A DNA stretch of 64,000 bases from Pleomorphomonas sp. (GTDB lineage Bacteria; Pseudomonadota; Alphaproteobacteria; Rhizobiales; Pleomorphomonadaceae), in contig JARKNW010000115.1 in the NCBI GenBank assembly GCA_029976075.1, positions 1 to 64,000 on the forward strand, written 5' to 3'. How positions within the stretch are numbered: the first letter of the stretch is position 1; every line of letters begins with the position of its first letter. Shown piece by piece: positions 17,673 to 26,145 of the stretch. Position numbers and translations under genes: made by a program. The notes under the pieces were generated by a model, which saw only the letters and a list, made by a program, of their open reading frames with translations, was not told where the DNA came from and searched no databases.

Positions 17673-17737
17673 TCTGCTCCCCTAAAGCTCCTAGCTGGAG
17701 CTCCCAGCCGAATGGAGCGAAGCGCCCGGCGTGATCC

Positions 17738-19072
17738 TCAGTGGCGGTGGCCTGCCGGCTCGACCATCTTGAACGGCAAAAGCTGTTCTTTGCCCTTCGC
17801 GGTCAAGATAAGTCGTGCCTCGAATTCGTGCGGCTCGGCGGGAGCGACACTGCTTTCGAGCCGGTGATGATCGCCGGCTATCAATCCAAGCGGAAGCGTT
17901 TCGGGACCATCGGGCCGGTCGATGATCACGGTCGCGGAAAGACCGTCGGCATGGCTGTCGACGGTAAGACGCATACGCTCACCAGCAGGCGTGTTGACGA
18001 TCTCCAGCGTTCCGGTAGCGAGATCGCAAGCGACCTTGAACGGGTCGGGTGCGTGGTGGCCATGACCGGAATGTCCTGCGACCGGCTCGTCCTCGCCTTG
18101 GAAGCGAATATTTGCCCCAGAAAGCGCAGGCAGGTGCTCGAACAGCTCTCCCCGCAAGGCCTCGGTGATGGCAACCACATCCTTTGCGGTCGCACTGTCC
18201 GCCACCTTGATGGCTACATCGGCATGCAGGCGATGGCCGATCCAGCGCGCCTGCACTTGGGCGACCCGCTCGATGCCTTTCACATGCTCTGCGGCATGGG
18301 AGATCTCCTCAACGATGCCCGGCTCGACGCCATCCAGCATGCGTGTCAGCACTGCCTTTGACGACTGCCAGACGATGGCGAAGATGGCGACGGTGATCAA
18401 AAGACCAATGATCGGATCGGCGAGCGGAAAGCCCGCCCAGACGCCGATCGCACCGAGAACGACGGCCAGACTGGTGAAGCCGTCGGTACGGGCATGGTAA
18501 CCGTCGGCGATGAGCGCCGCGCTGTTGATCTCGCGGCCGACACGGATGCGAAATACAGCGACTGCTTCATTGCCGAGAAAGCCGATCAGGCCGGCCGCAG
18601 CCACCCAGCCGAGAAAGGCGATGGGCTGCGGATGGATTAACCTGTCGACCGCCTCGTAGCCGGCGACGATGGCGCTGAACAGGATGATCAGCACGATGGT
18701 GATGCCGGCCAGATCCTCGACGCGGCCAAGGCCGTAGGTGAACGTCTTCGACGGCTTGCGCCTTGCCAGCATGAAGGCGATCCAGAGCGGGATGGCGGTA
18801 ACTGCATCGCCGACATTGTGGATGGTGTCGGCAAGCAGAGCCACGCTGCCGGACAGGAACACGACGACCAATTGCAGCATCGAAGTGATGGCCAGCACGA
18901 CGAAGGACCATTTGATCGCCCATATGCCGCGCGTCGTTGTGGCGATGGTGGGATCGACCACGCCATGAGTGTGGCCGTGTCCACCGTCGCCATGGTCATG
19001 GCCGTGGCCATGGCCGCCCGACCCTTGTGTTGTCGGGGCGAAGCCGAGCCAGTCGCGTATGCTGTCCATCAT
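17738..19072 (-). CDS. dmeF: DmeF-type cation diffusion facilitator (Co/Ni efflux)
   Basis: This 444-residue inner-membrane protein exports divalent metals in exchange for protons. It has a His-rich N-terminus (residues 20-38, many HG pairs) and six membrane helices (about 50-220). The transport-site HxxxD motifs are DTIHNVGDA and DGYHARTDG. The cytoplasmic tail has a second His-rich segment (HSGHGHHAPD) and extends about 100 residues beyond the usual cation diffusion facilitator length, ending GHRH. A CsoR/RcnR-type repressor gene lies 9 bases upstream, the dmeRF arrangement known from Agrobacterium and Rhizobium for cobalt and nickel resistance. Metal specificity is inferred from that pairing. 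Confidence 0.88.
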   Translation of the reverse strand: MMDSIRDWLGFAPTTQGSGGHGHGHDHGDGGHGHTHGVVDPTIATTTRGIWAIKWSFVVLAITSMLQLVVVFLSGSVALLADTIHNVGDAVTAIPLWIAFMLARRKPSKTFTYGLGRVEDLAGITIVLIILFSAIVAGYEAVDRLIHPQPIAFLGWVAAAGLIGFLGNEAVAVFRIRVGREINSAALIADGYHARTDGFTSLAVVLGAIGVWAGFPLADPIIGLLITVAIFAIVWQSSKAVLTRMLDGVEPGIVEEISHAAEHVKGIERVAQVQARWIGHRLHADVAIKVADSATAKDVVAITEALRGELFEHLPALSGANIRFQGEDEPVAGHSGHGHHAPDPFKVACDLATGTLEIVNTPAGERMRLTVDSHADGLSATVIIDRPDGPETLPLGLIAGDHHRLESSVAPAEPHEFEARLILTAKGKEQLLPFKMVEPAGHRH

Positions 19073-19081
19073 GGTCGCGTC

Positions 19082-19363
19082 TCACAGATACTTGGTGATC
19101 TCCTTGAACTCGTCGATCGAGCGGCGCTGCTCTTTGGCAAGCGACCCGACAACATCTTCAAGGCAGTGGTCGAGATGGTCCTGAATCAGAGTCTTCTTGG
19201 CTTGGGCGATAGCTTTTTCGACCGCCTGAAGCTGCTGCGCGATATCGAGGCAAGTTCTTCCCGCCTCGATCATCTCGATGATCCCCATCAGGTGGCCGTT
19301 GGCGCGTTTGAGGCGTTTGACGATCTCGGGATGGGGTTCGTGAAGGTGTGCTTGCTCGCTCAT
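19082..19363 (-). CDS. dmeR: DmeR, RcnR/CsoR-family metal-responsive repressor
   Basis: The 93-residue protein has the family fold: HPEIVKRLKRANGHLMGIIE, the metal-site cysteine in AGRTCLDIAQQLQAVEKAIA and KKTLIQDHLDHCLEDVVG. His residues near the N-terminus (AHLHEPHPE) resemble the Ni/Co-binding HxxxH arrangement of RcnR-like proteins. It should repress itself and dmeF until metal binds. The start is set at the ATG at 19363; an operator-like repeat lies just upstream at 19375-19393. Confidence 0.9.
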   Translation of the reverse strand: MSEQAHLHEPHPEIVKRLKRANGHLMGIIEMIEAGRTCLDIAQQLQAVEKAIAQAKKTLIQDHLDHCLEDVVGSLAKEQRRSIDEFKEITKYL

Positions 19364-19374
19364 GCCCTTAATAC

Positions 19375-19393
19375 TATCCCCCTGGAGAGGATA
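19375..19393. promoter_or_regulatory. Putative DmeR operator
   Basis: TATCC (19375-19379) and GGATA (19389-19393) flank a C/G-rich core, giving TATCCCCCTGGAGAGGATA. CsoR/RcnR-family repressors bind G- or C-tracts flanked by AT-rich inverted repeats. It lies 11 bases before the dmeR start. Confidence 0.6.
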
Positions 19394-19472
19394 TAGCAAG
19401 GCAGCAACTCGGCAGATGGGACGTTGACTCAAGGCGCAAAAGGAAGGCTGTGGGAAGCGGCGGAATCCCGCT

Positions 19473-19829
19473 CTAGAATGTGATGACCTTGTCGCTATCG
19501 ATTACCCACTCAGCCAGCGCAGGCATGGTGGATTTTTCAGTACCGTCGAAATAGGGATGATTCTTGTAGATGCCGCAACGGGCCATACAGGTTCCACAGA
19601 CTTTGACGGACACACCCCGTGCAATCAACGCCTTGAGCATCTGCGAGAGGTCTTGGTCGTAGCCTTCCGGTGGACGGCAAACATCGCGCGCCATGTCCAC
19701 CGCATCGTTCATCAGGAAGAGTCTGACTTCACTTCCGGCATCGAGCAGCTTGCCCGCCAGACGCAAGCCGTTCCAGGTGACATCGGTGTTGTCATAGGGT
19801 TCGCGGTTGAAAATGATCAGAGTCTTCAT
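19473..19829 (-). CDS. DsrE/DsrF-family protein
   Basis: The 118-residue protein starts MKTLIIFNREPYDNTDVTWN, has LRLAGKLLDAGSEVRLFLMN, and ends with SVKVCGTCMARCGIYKNHPY. It matches small DsrE-like proteins thought to carry or transfer sulfur on cysteines; three cysteines (CGTCMARC) cluster near residue 80. It lies 21 bases downstream of the methyltransferase gene, and an ArsR-rhodanese regulator heads the cluster, so a sulfur or metalloid stress role is likely. Confidence 0.8.
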   Translation of the reverse strand: MKTLIIFNREPYDNTDVTWNGLRLAGKLLDAGSEVRLFLMNDAVDMARDVCRPPEGYDQDLSQMLKALIARGVSVKVCGTCMARCGIYKNHPYFDGTEKSTMPALAEWVIDSDKVITF

Positions 19830-19850
19830 GGCAACTCCTAGTGGTTCGAA

Positions 19851-20423
19851 TTAACGGCGAGCCAACAGGCCGAAATGGAAGGGACAACAAGTCTGCAAAT
19901 CAACGGATTCAATGGCGTGAAAACTTGCGACGGCCATCCATTCTCGGCACTGCTCGGGCGTCGGGCGAATTGCTAAGGAAGGGCCGCGCGGCGTGGGGAT
20001 GTCACTGCGCCAGTGAATCACCGAAAGCACACCACCGTCTTGCAAGGTCCGGTAGGCTTCGCGCAGCAAGCTGACGGGTTGCTCCAGGTGCAGCAGGTTG
20101 AAAATCATGGCATGCGCCTGCGACGCGGTAGCGACACCCGTCCCATGAGCAACAAAGTCCCGCACCTTGACCTGAATGTTGGTCAGATTGCTGGCTGCCG
20201 CTTTCCGGCGCACGCTGTCGACCATTTCGGGTTCAATATCCAACGCGGTGACAGAGCCCGTCGCGCGTCGGGCCGCCGGTACGGTGAACGAGCCGTATCC
20301 GCAGCCAAACTCGATCACATTGCCATCGACCCGAGACCCCAACAGCTTTTCAAGAGCGACGTCAGCGTCGAAGAAACTCGTCCAATAGGTTTCGTCGGGC
20401 ATACCGCTTTCACGCCCCTTCAT
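19851..20423 (-). CDS. Class I SAM-dependent methyltransferase
   Basis: The 190-residue enzyme has motif I VIEFGCGYGSF, the acidic ribose-binding residue in VTALDIEPEMV, and motif IV region AMIFNLLHLEQP followed by DGGVLSVIHWRSD. The substrate is unknown. Its start at 20423 overlaps the stop of the ArsR-rhodanese gene (ATGA), so the two are coupled. The pairing with ArsR and DsrE suggests methylation or detoxification of a metalloid or reactive sulfur compound, but this is inference. Confidence 0.85.
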   Translation of the reverse strand: MKGRESGMPDETYWTSFFDADVALEKLLGSRVDGNVIEFGCGYGSFTVPAARRATGSVTALDIEPEMVDSVRRKAAASNLTNIQVKVRDFVAHGTGVATASQAHAMIFNLLHLEQPVSLLREAYRTLQDGGVLSVIHWRSDIPTPRGPSLAIRPTPEQCREWMAVASFHAIESVDLQTCCPFHFGLLARR

Positions 20424-21094
20424 GCCGTTGGTTCTCCTTGCTCCACCGGAAGTCCTGCCGCCTCCCACTCGCTGACACCATCGAGAATCTTGCGCGCCCG
20501 ATAACCCTTTGCCGTCAACAAGGCCACCGCCTGATCAGACATGAGGCAGAACGGACCTCGGCAGTAGGCGACGATGGCTCGGTCTGCCGGTAGATCGGCC
20601 AGACGCCTTTCCAGTTCGTCGAGGGGCAAAGATCGGGCGAAGGGCAGATGGCCGGCGCTGAACTCGTTGGCGGGGCGCACGTCGATCATGACGATTTCCC
20701 CTTGTCGTGCCTTTTCAAGCAGGCTCTCCCGGCCTTCCGAAACCAGGGTGTCCGGCTGAGCCGTCATCTGCTCCAACGCCATGCGCAACTCGACCAAATG
20801 CTCCTCGGCGGTTTCGCGTAGCGTGACCCATAACTGCGACACGTCCCTGCCACTCAGCCGGTAGTAAATGTACTTGCCGTCTCGCCGGGTCTCGACCAGG
20901 CGGGCCTCCCGCAGCGCCTTGAGATGGGCGCTAGCGAGCCGCATGTCGATACCGGCTTGAGAAGCCAACAACTCGACGCTCTTCTCGCCTTGGGCCAGTA
21001 ACTCGACCAACTCCAGACGCTTCGGACTCGCGAGTGCTTTGCCGATTCGAGCGACCTGTTCGTATAGCAGGTCCTTTGGTGATCGCTTGTTCAT
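20420..21094 (-). CDS. ArsR-family regulator with C-terminal rhodanese domain
   Basis: Residues 1-100 form a winged helix (IGKALASPKRLELVELLAQG, then RLASAHLKALREARLVETRR). Residues 120-224 form a rhodanese domain with EIVMIDVRPANEFSAGHLPF and the active-site loop VAYCRGPFC. Such fusions sense sulfur compounds or oxidants through the rhodanese cysteine and regulate the operon they head. The start is taken at ATG 21094. An inverted repeat just upstream is the probable operator. Confidence 0.9.
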   Translation of the reverse strand: MNKRSPKDLLYEQVARIGKALASPKRLELVELLAQGEKSVELLASQAGIDMRLASAHLKALREARLVETRRDGKYIYYRLSGRDVSQLWVTLRETAEEHLVELRMALEQMTAQPDTLVSEGRESLLEKARQGEIVMIDVRPANEFSAGHLPFARSLPLDELERRLADLPADRAIVAYCRGPFCLMSDQAVALLTAKGYRARKILDGVSEWEAAGLPVEQGEPTA

Positions 21095-21102
21095 CCACAT
21101 AT

Positions 21103-21118
21103 TCTAACGATTATTAGA
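21103..21118. promoter_or_regulatory. Putative ArsR-type operator
   Basis: TCTAA (21103-21107) and TTAGA (21114-21118) form an inverted repeat in an AT-rich stretch 9 bases before the regulator start. The layout and composition match ArsR/SmtB operators. Confidence 0.6.
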
Positions 21119-21170
21119 TTGTAGGTCAATCTTTGTGTCGTAGCCCATCGTCTGGCCAGCCAGCACCTCC

Positions 21171-21575
21171 TGAGAAGCGTGTGGCCGAGTTCGAGCGGGA
21201 TCTGATCTCCGGACTTGGCGAGATCGGGCTTAGTCTCAGGACCGACGGCAGGATCGTCGAGAGCGACTTCGACGCGGACGGGCGGCATTTCGTCGTTGCC
21301 ACCGGCGCCAATCGCGGCAACAAGACGACCTTCCTGCGCAGTCTCGGCCTCGCCTTCCTGATGATGCAGGCCGGACTGATGGTACTGGCCACCGTCTTCT
21401 CGGCAGCGTCGCCCACCAGATCCTCAGTCAAGTCCGCAAGGAGGAGGACGCTGACATCCGCTTGAGCAAGCTCGACGAAGAACACGCCCGCATGGATGAC
21501 TTCGCCGAGGCCGCCACCCACCGCTCGCTGTTCCTGTCCAATGGGTCCTTCGCCGCCACCACTGCTGTCCGGTTA
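21171..21575 (+). pseudogene. MutS-related ATPase fragment
   Basis: The first frame reads RVAEFERDLISGLGEIGLSL and then VVATGANRGNKTTFLRSLGL followed by AFLMMQAG. This is the ATPase core of MutS-like proteins, with Walker A altered to GANRGNKTT where GANRGGKST is usual. After a frameshift near 21465, KLDEEHARMDDFAEAATHRS and LFLSNGSFAATT continue the domain. It has no proper start, and IS sequence replaces the C-terminus. It is a dead fragment, oriented away from the ArsR gene. Confidence 0.75.
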
Positions 21576-22043
21576 AAATCTATGGAGAGGGTACATGGCA
21601 TTGATTCTACTCGCCTTCAGACGTTATCCGTGTTCTGGACACGAGCAGGAGATCAACGCCATGCAGCATCACAATAGAGTCTTTCATCAGTTGCAGCGCC
21701 ATATTCCGTGGGCGACCTTCGATCGTCTTGTGGAAGACTACAGAGCCGTCCATCGCGTCCGTCGTCTGCCGTCCCAGAGCCAGCTTCAGGCGCTTCTATT
21801 TGGTCAATTGTCCGGCGCGGTCAGCCTGCGCGAGATCGAGGCGGCGATGAGCAGCCACCGGAGCCGGCTCTATCATGTCGGCGCCAAGCTGCCCGCCCGC
21901 TCGACGCTGTCCGATGCCAATGCCAAGCGGCCCTGGCGGCTGTTTGCCGACCTGTTCACCCATATGGCGCAGGCAGCCAGCAGGCGGACGCGCCCGCAGA
22001 TGAACGACGCAGTAGGGATCATCGACGCCACCCATAAGCAAGG
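21576..22043 (+). mobile_element. IS4-family element remnant
   Basis: From 21661 the frame gives MQHHNRVFHQLQRHIPWATF, then QLQALLFGQLSGAVSLREIE and LPARSTLSDANAKRPWRLFA, the N-terminal part of an IS4-type (DUF4372-containing) transposase. Similarity ends near IIDATHKQG (about 22040), after which unrelated sequence begins. The C-terminal catalytic part is missing. The element interrupted the mutS-like gene and was itself later deleted on the right. Confidence 0.8.
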
Positions 22044-22127
22044 CATCTGCAAAGTACATCTGGTCTCCTATTGGCGATATGCGTTTTGGAGTAGGTCGAG
22101 ATAGCGAAGCAGCGCGGAATGCAAGAC

Positions 22128-22679
22128 TTATCGTTCCGTCGCCTGCCACGTGACGTCCATTGGCCAAGCTCGCGAAAGCCACGGGACGGAAAAATGCCCG
22201 TAGAAAATGGAGAGCTGCTGTTCGGCAATCTCGGGATCAACATGGGCTATTCGCGCCAGGTACAGAGCCGAGGCCAAACCGGAGCGGTCCGCTCCGGCCT
22301 TGCAGTGGACCAGCAAGGGCTTGGGGGCCTCAGCCAAGGTTCTGGTGAGAGCGTCGACGCGGGCAGGCGAGAGGACCTCGTGATCCGACATCGGAAAGTC
22401 TACCAATGTCAGACCGAGTTGCTCCGCAGCCTTGCGTTCGGCTTCGTACCACGGCGCCCCTGGATGGGCGCCGCGCAGGTTCAGGATCGATCGGATATGC
22501 TCTTCCTTCTGGTAGAGGACGAGCCGCTCTGGCGTGGGCTGATTTGACCGGTAAAGCTCCCCCGCAACGACGCTGTGGAAGTTCCCGCTGCGCTGAAGCT
22601 GCCAGAGATAGAGACCAAGACCGGCGAAGCCAATCAGCAGCGTGAGTATCGAGAGCCGAAGAAGTTTGCGAAGGGTCAT
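22128..22679 (-). CDS. Dual-specificity/tyrosine phosphatase-like protein
   Basis: The protein of about 183 residues has one N-terminal membrane helix (LSILTLLIGFAGLGLYLW) and a periplasmic phosphatase domain. This has the general-acid loop region VDFPMSDHE and the active-site loop LLVHCKAGADRSG (Cys and Arg of CX5R present). It resembles small bacterial cysteine phosphatases, whose substrates may be phospholipids, phosphoinositides or phosphotyrosine. It is the last gene of the operon led by the ABC ATPase. Start assigned at ATG 22679 (MTLRKLLRL); an ATG at 22685 is equally possible. Confidence 0.82.
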   Translation of the reverse strand: MTLRKLLRLSILTLLIGFAGLGLYLWQLQRSGNFHSVVAGELYRSNQPTPERLVLYQKEEHIRSILNLRGAHPGAPWYEAERKAAEQLGLTLVDFPMSDHEVLSPARVDALTRTLAEAPKPLLVHCKAGADRSGLASALYLARIAHVDPEIAEQQLSIFYGHFSVPWLSRAWPMDVTWQATER

Positions 22680-22730
22680 GAACATTCCCGCTTTGCGCAT
22701 CCCCGCCGAGAGCGCGATCTGAAGACTGGG

Positions 22731-23345
22731 TTAGTCAGCCTGTTCGGCTCCACCCGCATCCTTCTTGATCGTCTGCTCCACTGCAATCTCGCCGGGCAAC
22801 TGCAACGTGACGCTCAGAGTTTTGGCCGACTGCATGGTTGCATAGATCGAGTTCGGATTTGCGCGAAGATGTCCGGCCGCGCCGCTATCATCGATATGGA
22901 TCCGTGCGTCGCCGTGGGCTGGAACAGTGAGGTCCGGGTGGGCGATGTAGGCTTCCTTGGCGCCCGTGTCGACGTCGGTCAGCGTATAGTAGAGGGTAAA
23001 GCCTGACAGTGGCTTGGCGGCGTCGTTGATCACCTGAATCTCCAGATGATCAGGAGCGTCCTTGTGTGCGACCTGGTCAACATTGTTCTCCACGAGAAGC
23101 TCGCCGATGTGAAATGATGCGGGGGATCCGCCCGGCTGGATCGGGCTTGGGGCAAAGACCGGCGCCTTGTCGGCAAGGTCGTTCTGCCCGTCGCCATCGG
23201 TATCGGGATTCAGCGGGTCGGTTTGTAGCAGTTTCTCCGCCGCATCGGGTACGCCATCCCCATCGCTGTCTTGGCCGGCAGCATGAGCCGTCCCGGCTGC
23301 GATGAACATGAGGAGCGAAAGAGCAATCAGGCGTTGGGTCATCAT
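22731..23345 (-). CDS. Secreted protein with thrombospondin-type-3 calcium repeats
   Basis: A signal peptide (RLIALSLLMFIAAGTAHA) is followed by two calcium-binding repeats, QDSDGDGVPDAAEKLLQTDP and NPDTDGDGQNDLADKAP. A beta-rich domain then covers residues 80-200. This layout suggests an exported calcium-dependent structural or adhesive protein. The start overlaps the permease stop as TGATG, so it belongs to the exporter operon. Its place between an ABC-2 permease and a membrane phosphatase is unusual, and I know of no assigned function. Confidence 0.75.
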   Translation of the reverse strand: MMTQRLIALSLLMFIAAGTAHAAGQDSDGDGVPDAAEKLLQTDPLNPDTDGDGQNDLADKAPVFAPSPIQPGGSPASFHIGELLVENNVDQVAHKDAPDHLEIQVINDAAKPLSGFTLYYTLTDVDTGAKEAYIAHPDLTVPAHGDARIHIDDSGAAGHLRANPNSIYATMQSAKTLSVTLQLPGEIAVEQTIKKDAGGAEQAD

Positions 23346-24331
23346 CAATTCTCCTTGGTAAGACGATTTGGTTGGATGGGTCGCAGCAAGACAAGTCCGC
23401 CGAGGCCGAGGGTAAAGAGCAGGAGGAACAGCGCATCGCCACGTTTGTCGGCCCAGATCACGCCCAGCGTCTTGCCGGTGTAGGTGTCCTTGATGCCGAG
23501 CACCGCGAAGGTGAGCCGCTCGTAGTGTTTGGTGACCGACGAGATCTCGATACCGTTGCGCACCGTCTCATAGCCGGCGAAGCCCGCCTTGATGCGGTCC
23601 TGTTCGGCTTTGGGGACAGCGAGCTGGGCAAAGACACCCCCGACAACCTGATTGTCGGGATCGAGGGTGTCACCTACCTGCGGCGCCACCAGTACGACCA
23701 CGAGCCAGAGGGCGAAGGCATAGAGCAACCCGCTAGCGGGGGCCTTCAGCCAGAGACTGAGTGCAAAGCCGACAACGAAGATGCCGGTCAAGTACAGTAC
23801 CGATCCGGCCCAGGCCAAAGCGAGGCGAAGCAAATCCTCGATCCCGAGGCCCGCCCCGGAGCCAATCATCAGCACGAGAGCCGAGGTGGAGAAAACCACG
23901 ACAAGGACCACGCCGACCAATCCGGCTCCGCCGATAATCTTGGCGGCGAGAAACTGCCAGTTATTCAGCGGTCGCGTCAGGATCAAGGCGAGCGTCTGCC
24001 GTCCCCGCTCTTCGACCGCGGCACGGTAACCGGCGATCAGTGCGATCACCGCTCCCATAATCTCAATCTGCTCGATTGTTCCGCGCATCAGCTTGAGCGG
24101 GTAGAACTCGGGAGCGGCGATCGAGCTGAGTTCTTTGCCAAGGGCCAGCAACTGCTCCTTTGCCAGCGCGTAAGTGGCAACATCGGTGCGCATGGCAATT
24201 GTGCCGGCAATCAGCGAAATCAACGCCGCCGTTCCAAGTGCCAAGGTCGCAACCAGCAGGAAACGATCTCGCAGGGCAACGCGGGCGTCCTTGAGCGCGA
24301 TGGTCACGATGGCCGAAGGAATCCTAGGCAT
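23345..24331 (-). CDS. ABC-2-type transporter permease
   Basis: The 328-residue protein has about six membrane helices, including FLLVATLALGTAALISLIAG, VVLVVVFSTSALVLMIGSG and LFLLLFTLGLGGLVLL. The segment TIEQIEIMGAVIALIAGYRA followed by AVEERGRQTLALILTRPLNN is characteristic of NosY/ABC-2 permeases. It overlaps the second permease gene by 8 bases and should form the channel with it. The substrate is unknown. Confidence 0.85.
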   Translation of the reverse strand: MPRIPSAIVTIALKDARVALRDRFLLVATLALGTAALISLIAGTIAMRTDVATYALAKEQLLALGKELSSIAAPEFYPLKLMRGTIEQIEIMGAVIALIAGYRAAVEERGRQTLALILTRPLNNWQFLAAKIIGGAGLVGVVLVVVFSTSALVLMIGSGAGLGIEDLLRLALAWAGSVLYLTGIFVVGFALSLWLKAPASGLLYAFALWLVVVLVAPQVGDTLDPDNQVVGGVFAQLAVPKAEQDRIKAGFAGYETVRNGIEISSVTKHYERLTFAVLGIKDTYTGKTLGVIWADKRGDALFLLLFTLGLGGLVLLRPIQPNRLTKEN

Positions 24332-25256
24332 CCGGGCCTCCCTTGGTCATGTCGAGCTTCAGGCAACTACTCAGCGCGAAGGCGAACGCCGCGGCCCCGG
24401 TGAGGATCAGCACGACGAGCGGAGGGACCGTGCCCCGAGGGGGCAATCCGGCAGGGAGATAGCCCAGGAGTTCGGCGCCGAGATATTTGTAGGCCTCGGC
24501 CAGCGAGATTGGTCCGAGCAACGCTGCACTCCAGTCGAAGATCGCGGTCTGTGGCGCCGGGGCAAGGGCGGAAACCGGATTGATTGCGGCCGTGGGCAGG
24601 ATATTGCCGGTTAAGGCTGGCACCACGAACGTCAGCGTCAGCCACAATACCGCCGGCATCAAAAGCCCCGCGGTCTCGCTTTGTGCCCGGGCACTCGAAC
24701 CGATCGCGATCAGTCCGAAGGTCATCATGTAGAACCAGCCAAGTCCGAAAAAGGTAGCTAGTCGCACCCATTCGTTCGCGCGGACATGAATCGACGGCAG
24801 AATGAGAAAGGTCAGCACCCCCACAATGGCAGCCAATCCGATCAGCCCGGCTATGCCCTCCGCCAAAGCTGCGATCTTGCCGCGCGCGTAATCGAGACGA
24901 TCGAGCGGCCGTGTACCGATCAACGGGAGAACGCCCGCGCGACGGTCGGCTTCGACCATGCGGTGACCGATCACGATGGCGGAAAACGCCCCCACCAGGC
25001 TGATGTAGATCGTTAGGTTGCGTAACAACGCCAGCGGCGACCCTTGTGTCACAGGGTTGGGTGGAGCCACCTGTCCGTTTTGTTCGAACCACGCGACGGC
25101 GCTCGCGTAGATGCCGTCGACGGTAATCGTGGCCGACCAGCCAAGATAGGCCGACGCCAGAACGAGCAGAGCGAAGAGCCCGGCGATCAGTGCGATCGTG
25201 CGCTCACGGAGAAGCCCGGCTAGGGCATGTCTTTCTATGAGGATGGAGGGCTTCAT
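24324..25256 (-). CDS. ABC-2-type transporter permease (second subunit)
   Basis: The 310-residue permease has helices near residues 15-35, 85-105, 135-165, 170-195 and 200-225, and a C-terminal helix (VPPLVVLILTGAAAFAFALS). VIGHRMVEADRRAGVLPLIG followed by TRPLDRLDYARGK is the NosY-like coupling segment also present in the neighbouring permease. It lies between the ATPase gene (4-base overlap) and the first permease, so the pump is probably a heterodimer. Confidence 0.85.
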   Translation of the reverse strand: MKPSILIERHALAGLLRERTIALIAGLFALLVLASAYLGWSATITVDGIYASAVAWFEQNGQVAPPNPVTQGSPLALLRNLTIYISLVGAFSAIVIGHRMVEADRRAGVLPLIGTRPLDRLDYARGKIAALAEGIAGLIGLAAIVGVLTFLILPSIHVRANEWVRLATFFGLGWFYMMTFGLIAIGSSARAQSETAGLLMPAVLWLTLTFVVPALTGNILPTAAINPVSALAPAPQTAIFDWSAALLGPISLAEAYKYLGAELLGYLPAGLPPRGTVPPLVVLILTGAAAFAFALSSCLKLDMTKGGPDA

Positions 25257-25999
25257 GCGGCGTCCTCCCGACCGGGCACGACGCTGAGATAAAGTTCCTC
25301 CAACGCCGCTTCATCACCGTAGCGCGCGCTGACCGCCTCGATCCGATCGTGAAATACCAGCTGGCCATGGGACAACACGCCAATGGACGAGCAGCTGCGC
25401 GCCACCTCGCTCAGCAAATGAGTGTTCATGAAGATGGTCATACCGTCGGCATTGAGCCGCTCGATCACCTCTCGCAGCATGCGCACGCCCATGGGATCGA
25501 GCCCGGAAGTCGGCTCGTCGAGAAAAAGGATCGAGGGACGATGTACGATCGCCTGGGCCAGGCCTACCCGCTGCCGCATCCCCTTGGAGAAGGTGCCGAG
25601 GCGGCGATCGGCCAAATCGCGAATCTGGAGGAAGTCCATGACCTCCTCGACCCGCTCGCGCGCATCATCGATCTGCGACAGCGAGGCGAAGAAGCGCAAA
25701 TTTTCGCGCGTACTCAGTGCATCGTAGAGCCGCACGTTCTCAGGCAGATAGCCGATCTGGCGGCGGAGCTGGACGACATTGCGCCTGGCATCGCAGCCAG
25801 CCACGATCGCCTCTCCCGAGCTTGGTTCGAGCAGCGTGGTCAGCAGCCGGATCGTGGTGGTCTTGCCTGCCCCGTTGTGTCCCAGAAAGCCGAATATCTC
25901 ACCTTTCGGAATGTCCAGGTTCAGTGGATGGAGCGCGGTAAATTCGCCGTAACGGCAACTCAGGTTGTGTGTGGTGATAGCCAGCTTCGCTTCGGACAT
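25253..25999 (-). CDS. ABC transporter ATP-binding protein
   Basis: The 248-residue ATPase has all motifs: Walker A GHNGAGKTTT, Q-loop RQIGYLPENV, signature TFSKGMRQRVG, Walker B SILFLDEPTSGLD and the switch histidine in MNTHLLSE. It is closest in pattern to NosF/CcmA-type exporters. The start is set at ATG 25999 (MSEAKLAITTHN); an ATG at 26011 is possible. It heads the operon with two permeases, the calcium-repeat protein and the phosphatase. A CTTAC box 63 bases upstream suggests control by the nearby two-component system. Confidence 0.92.
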   Translation of the reverse strand: MSEAKLAITTHNLSCRYGEFTALHPLNLDIPKGEIFGFLGHNGAGKTTTIRLLTTLLEPSSGEAIVAGCDARRNVVQLRRQIGYLPENVRLYDALSTRENLRFFASLSQIDDARERVEEVMDFLQIRDLADRRLGTFSKGMRQRVGLAQAIVHRPSILFLDEPTSGLDPMGVRMLREVIERLNADGMTIFMNTHLLSEVARSCSSIGVLSHGQLVFHDRIEAVSARYGDEAALEELYLSVVPGREDAA

Positions 26000-26061
26000 C
26001 GGACCCTCCATTGGAACGGAGGCAGACTGGCAGGTGCATCCGAGGAACATCTTTTCGGGAT

Positions 26062-26079
26062 CTTACAAATCATTGAGAA
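26062..26079. promoter_or_regulatory. CTTAC box A upstream of the ABC exporter operon
   Basis: CTTACAAATCATTGAGAA resembles the perfect CTTAC-N6-GTAAGAA sites at 27636 and 29793; the right half is degenerate (TTGAG in place of GTAAG). It lies 63 bases upstream of the ATPase start. Confidence 0.55.
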
Positions 26080-26145
26080 ATGGGATTTGCCCTGGGCCTC
26101 CGCCTCTCAAGGAGAGAGCCGGAGGCCCAGGGCAAGAGGATGGAT

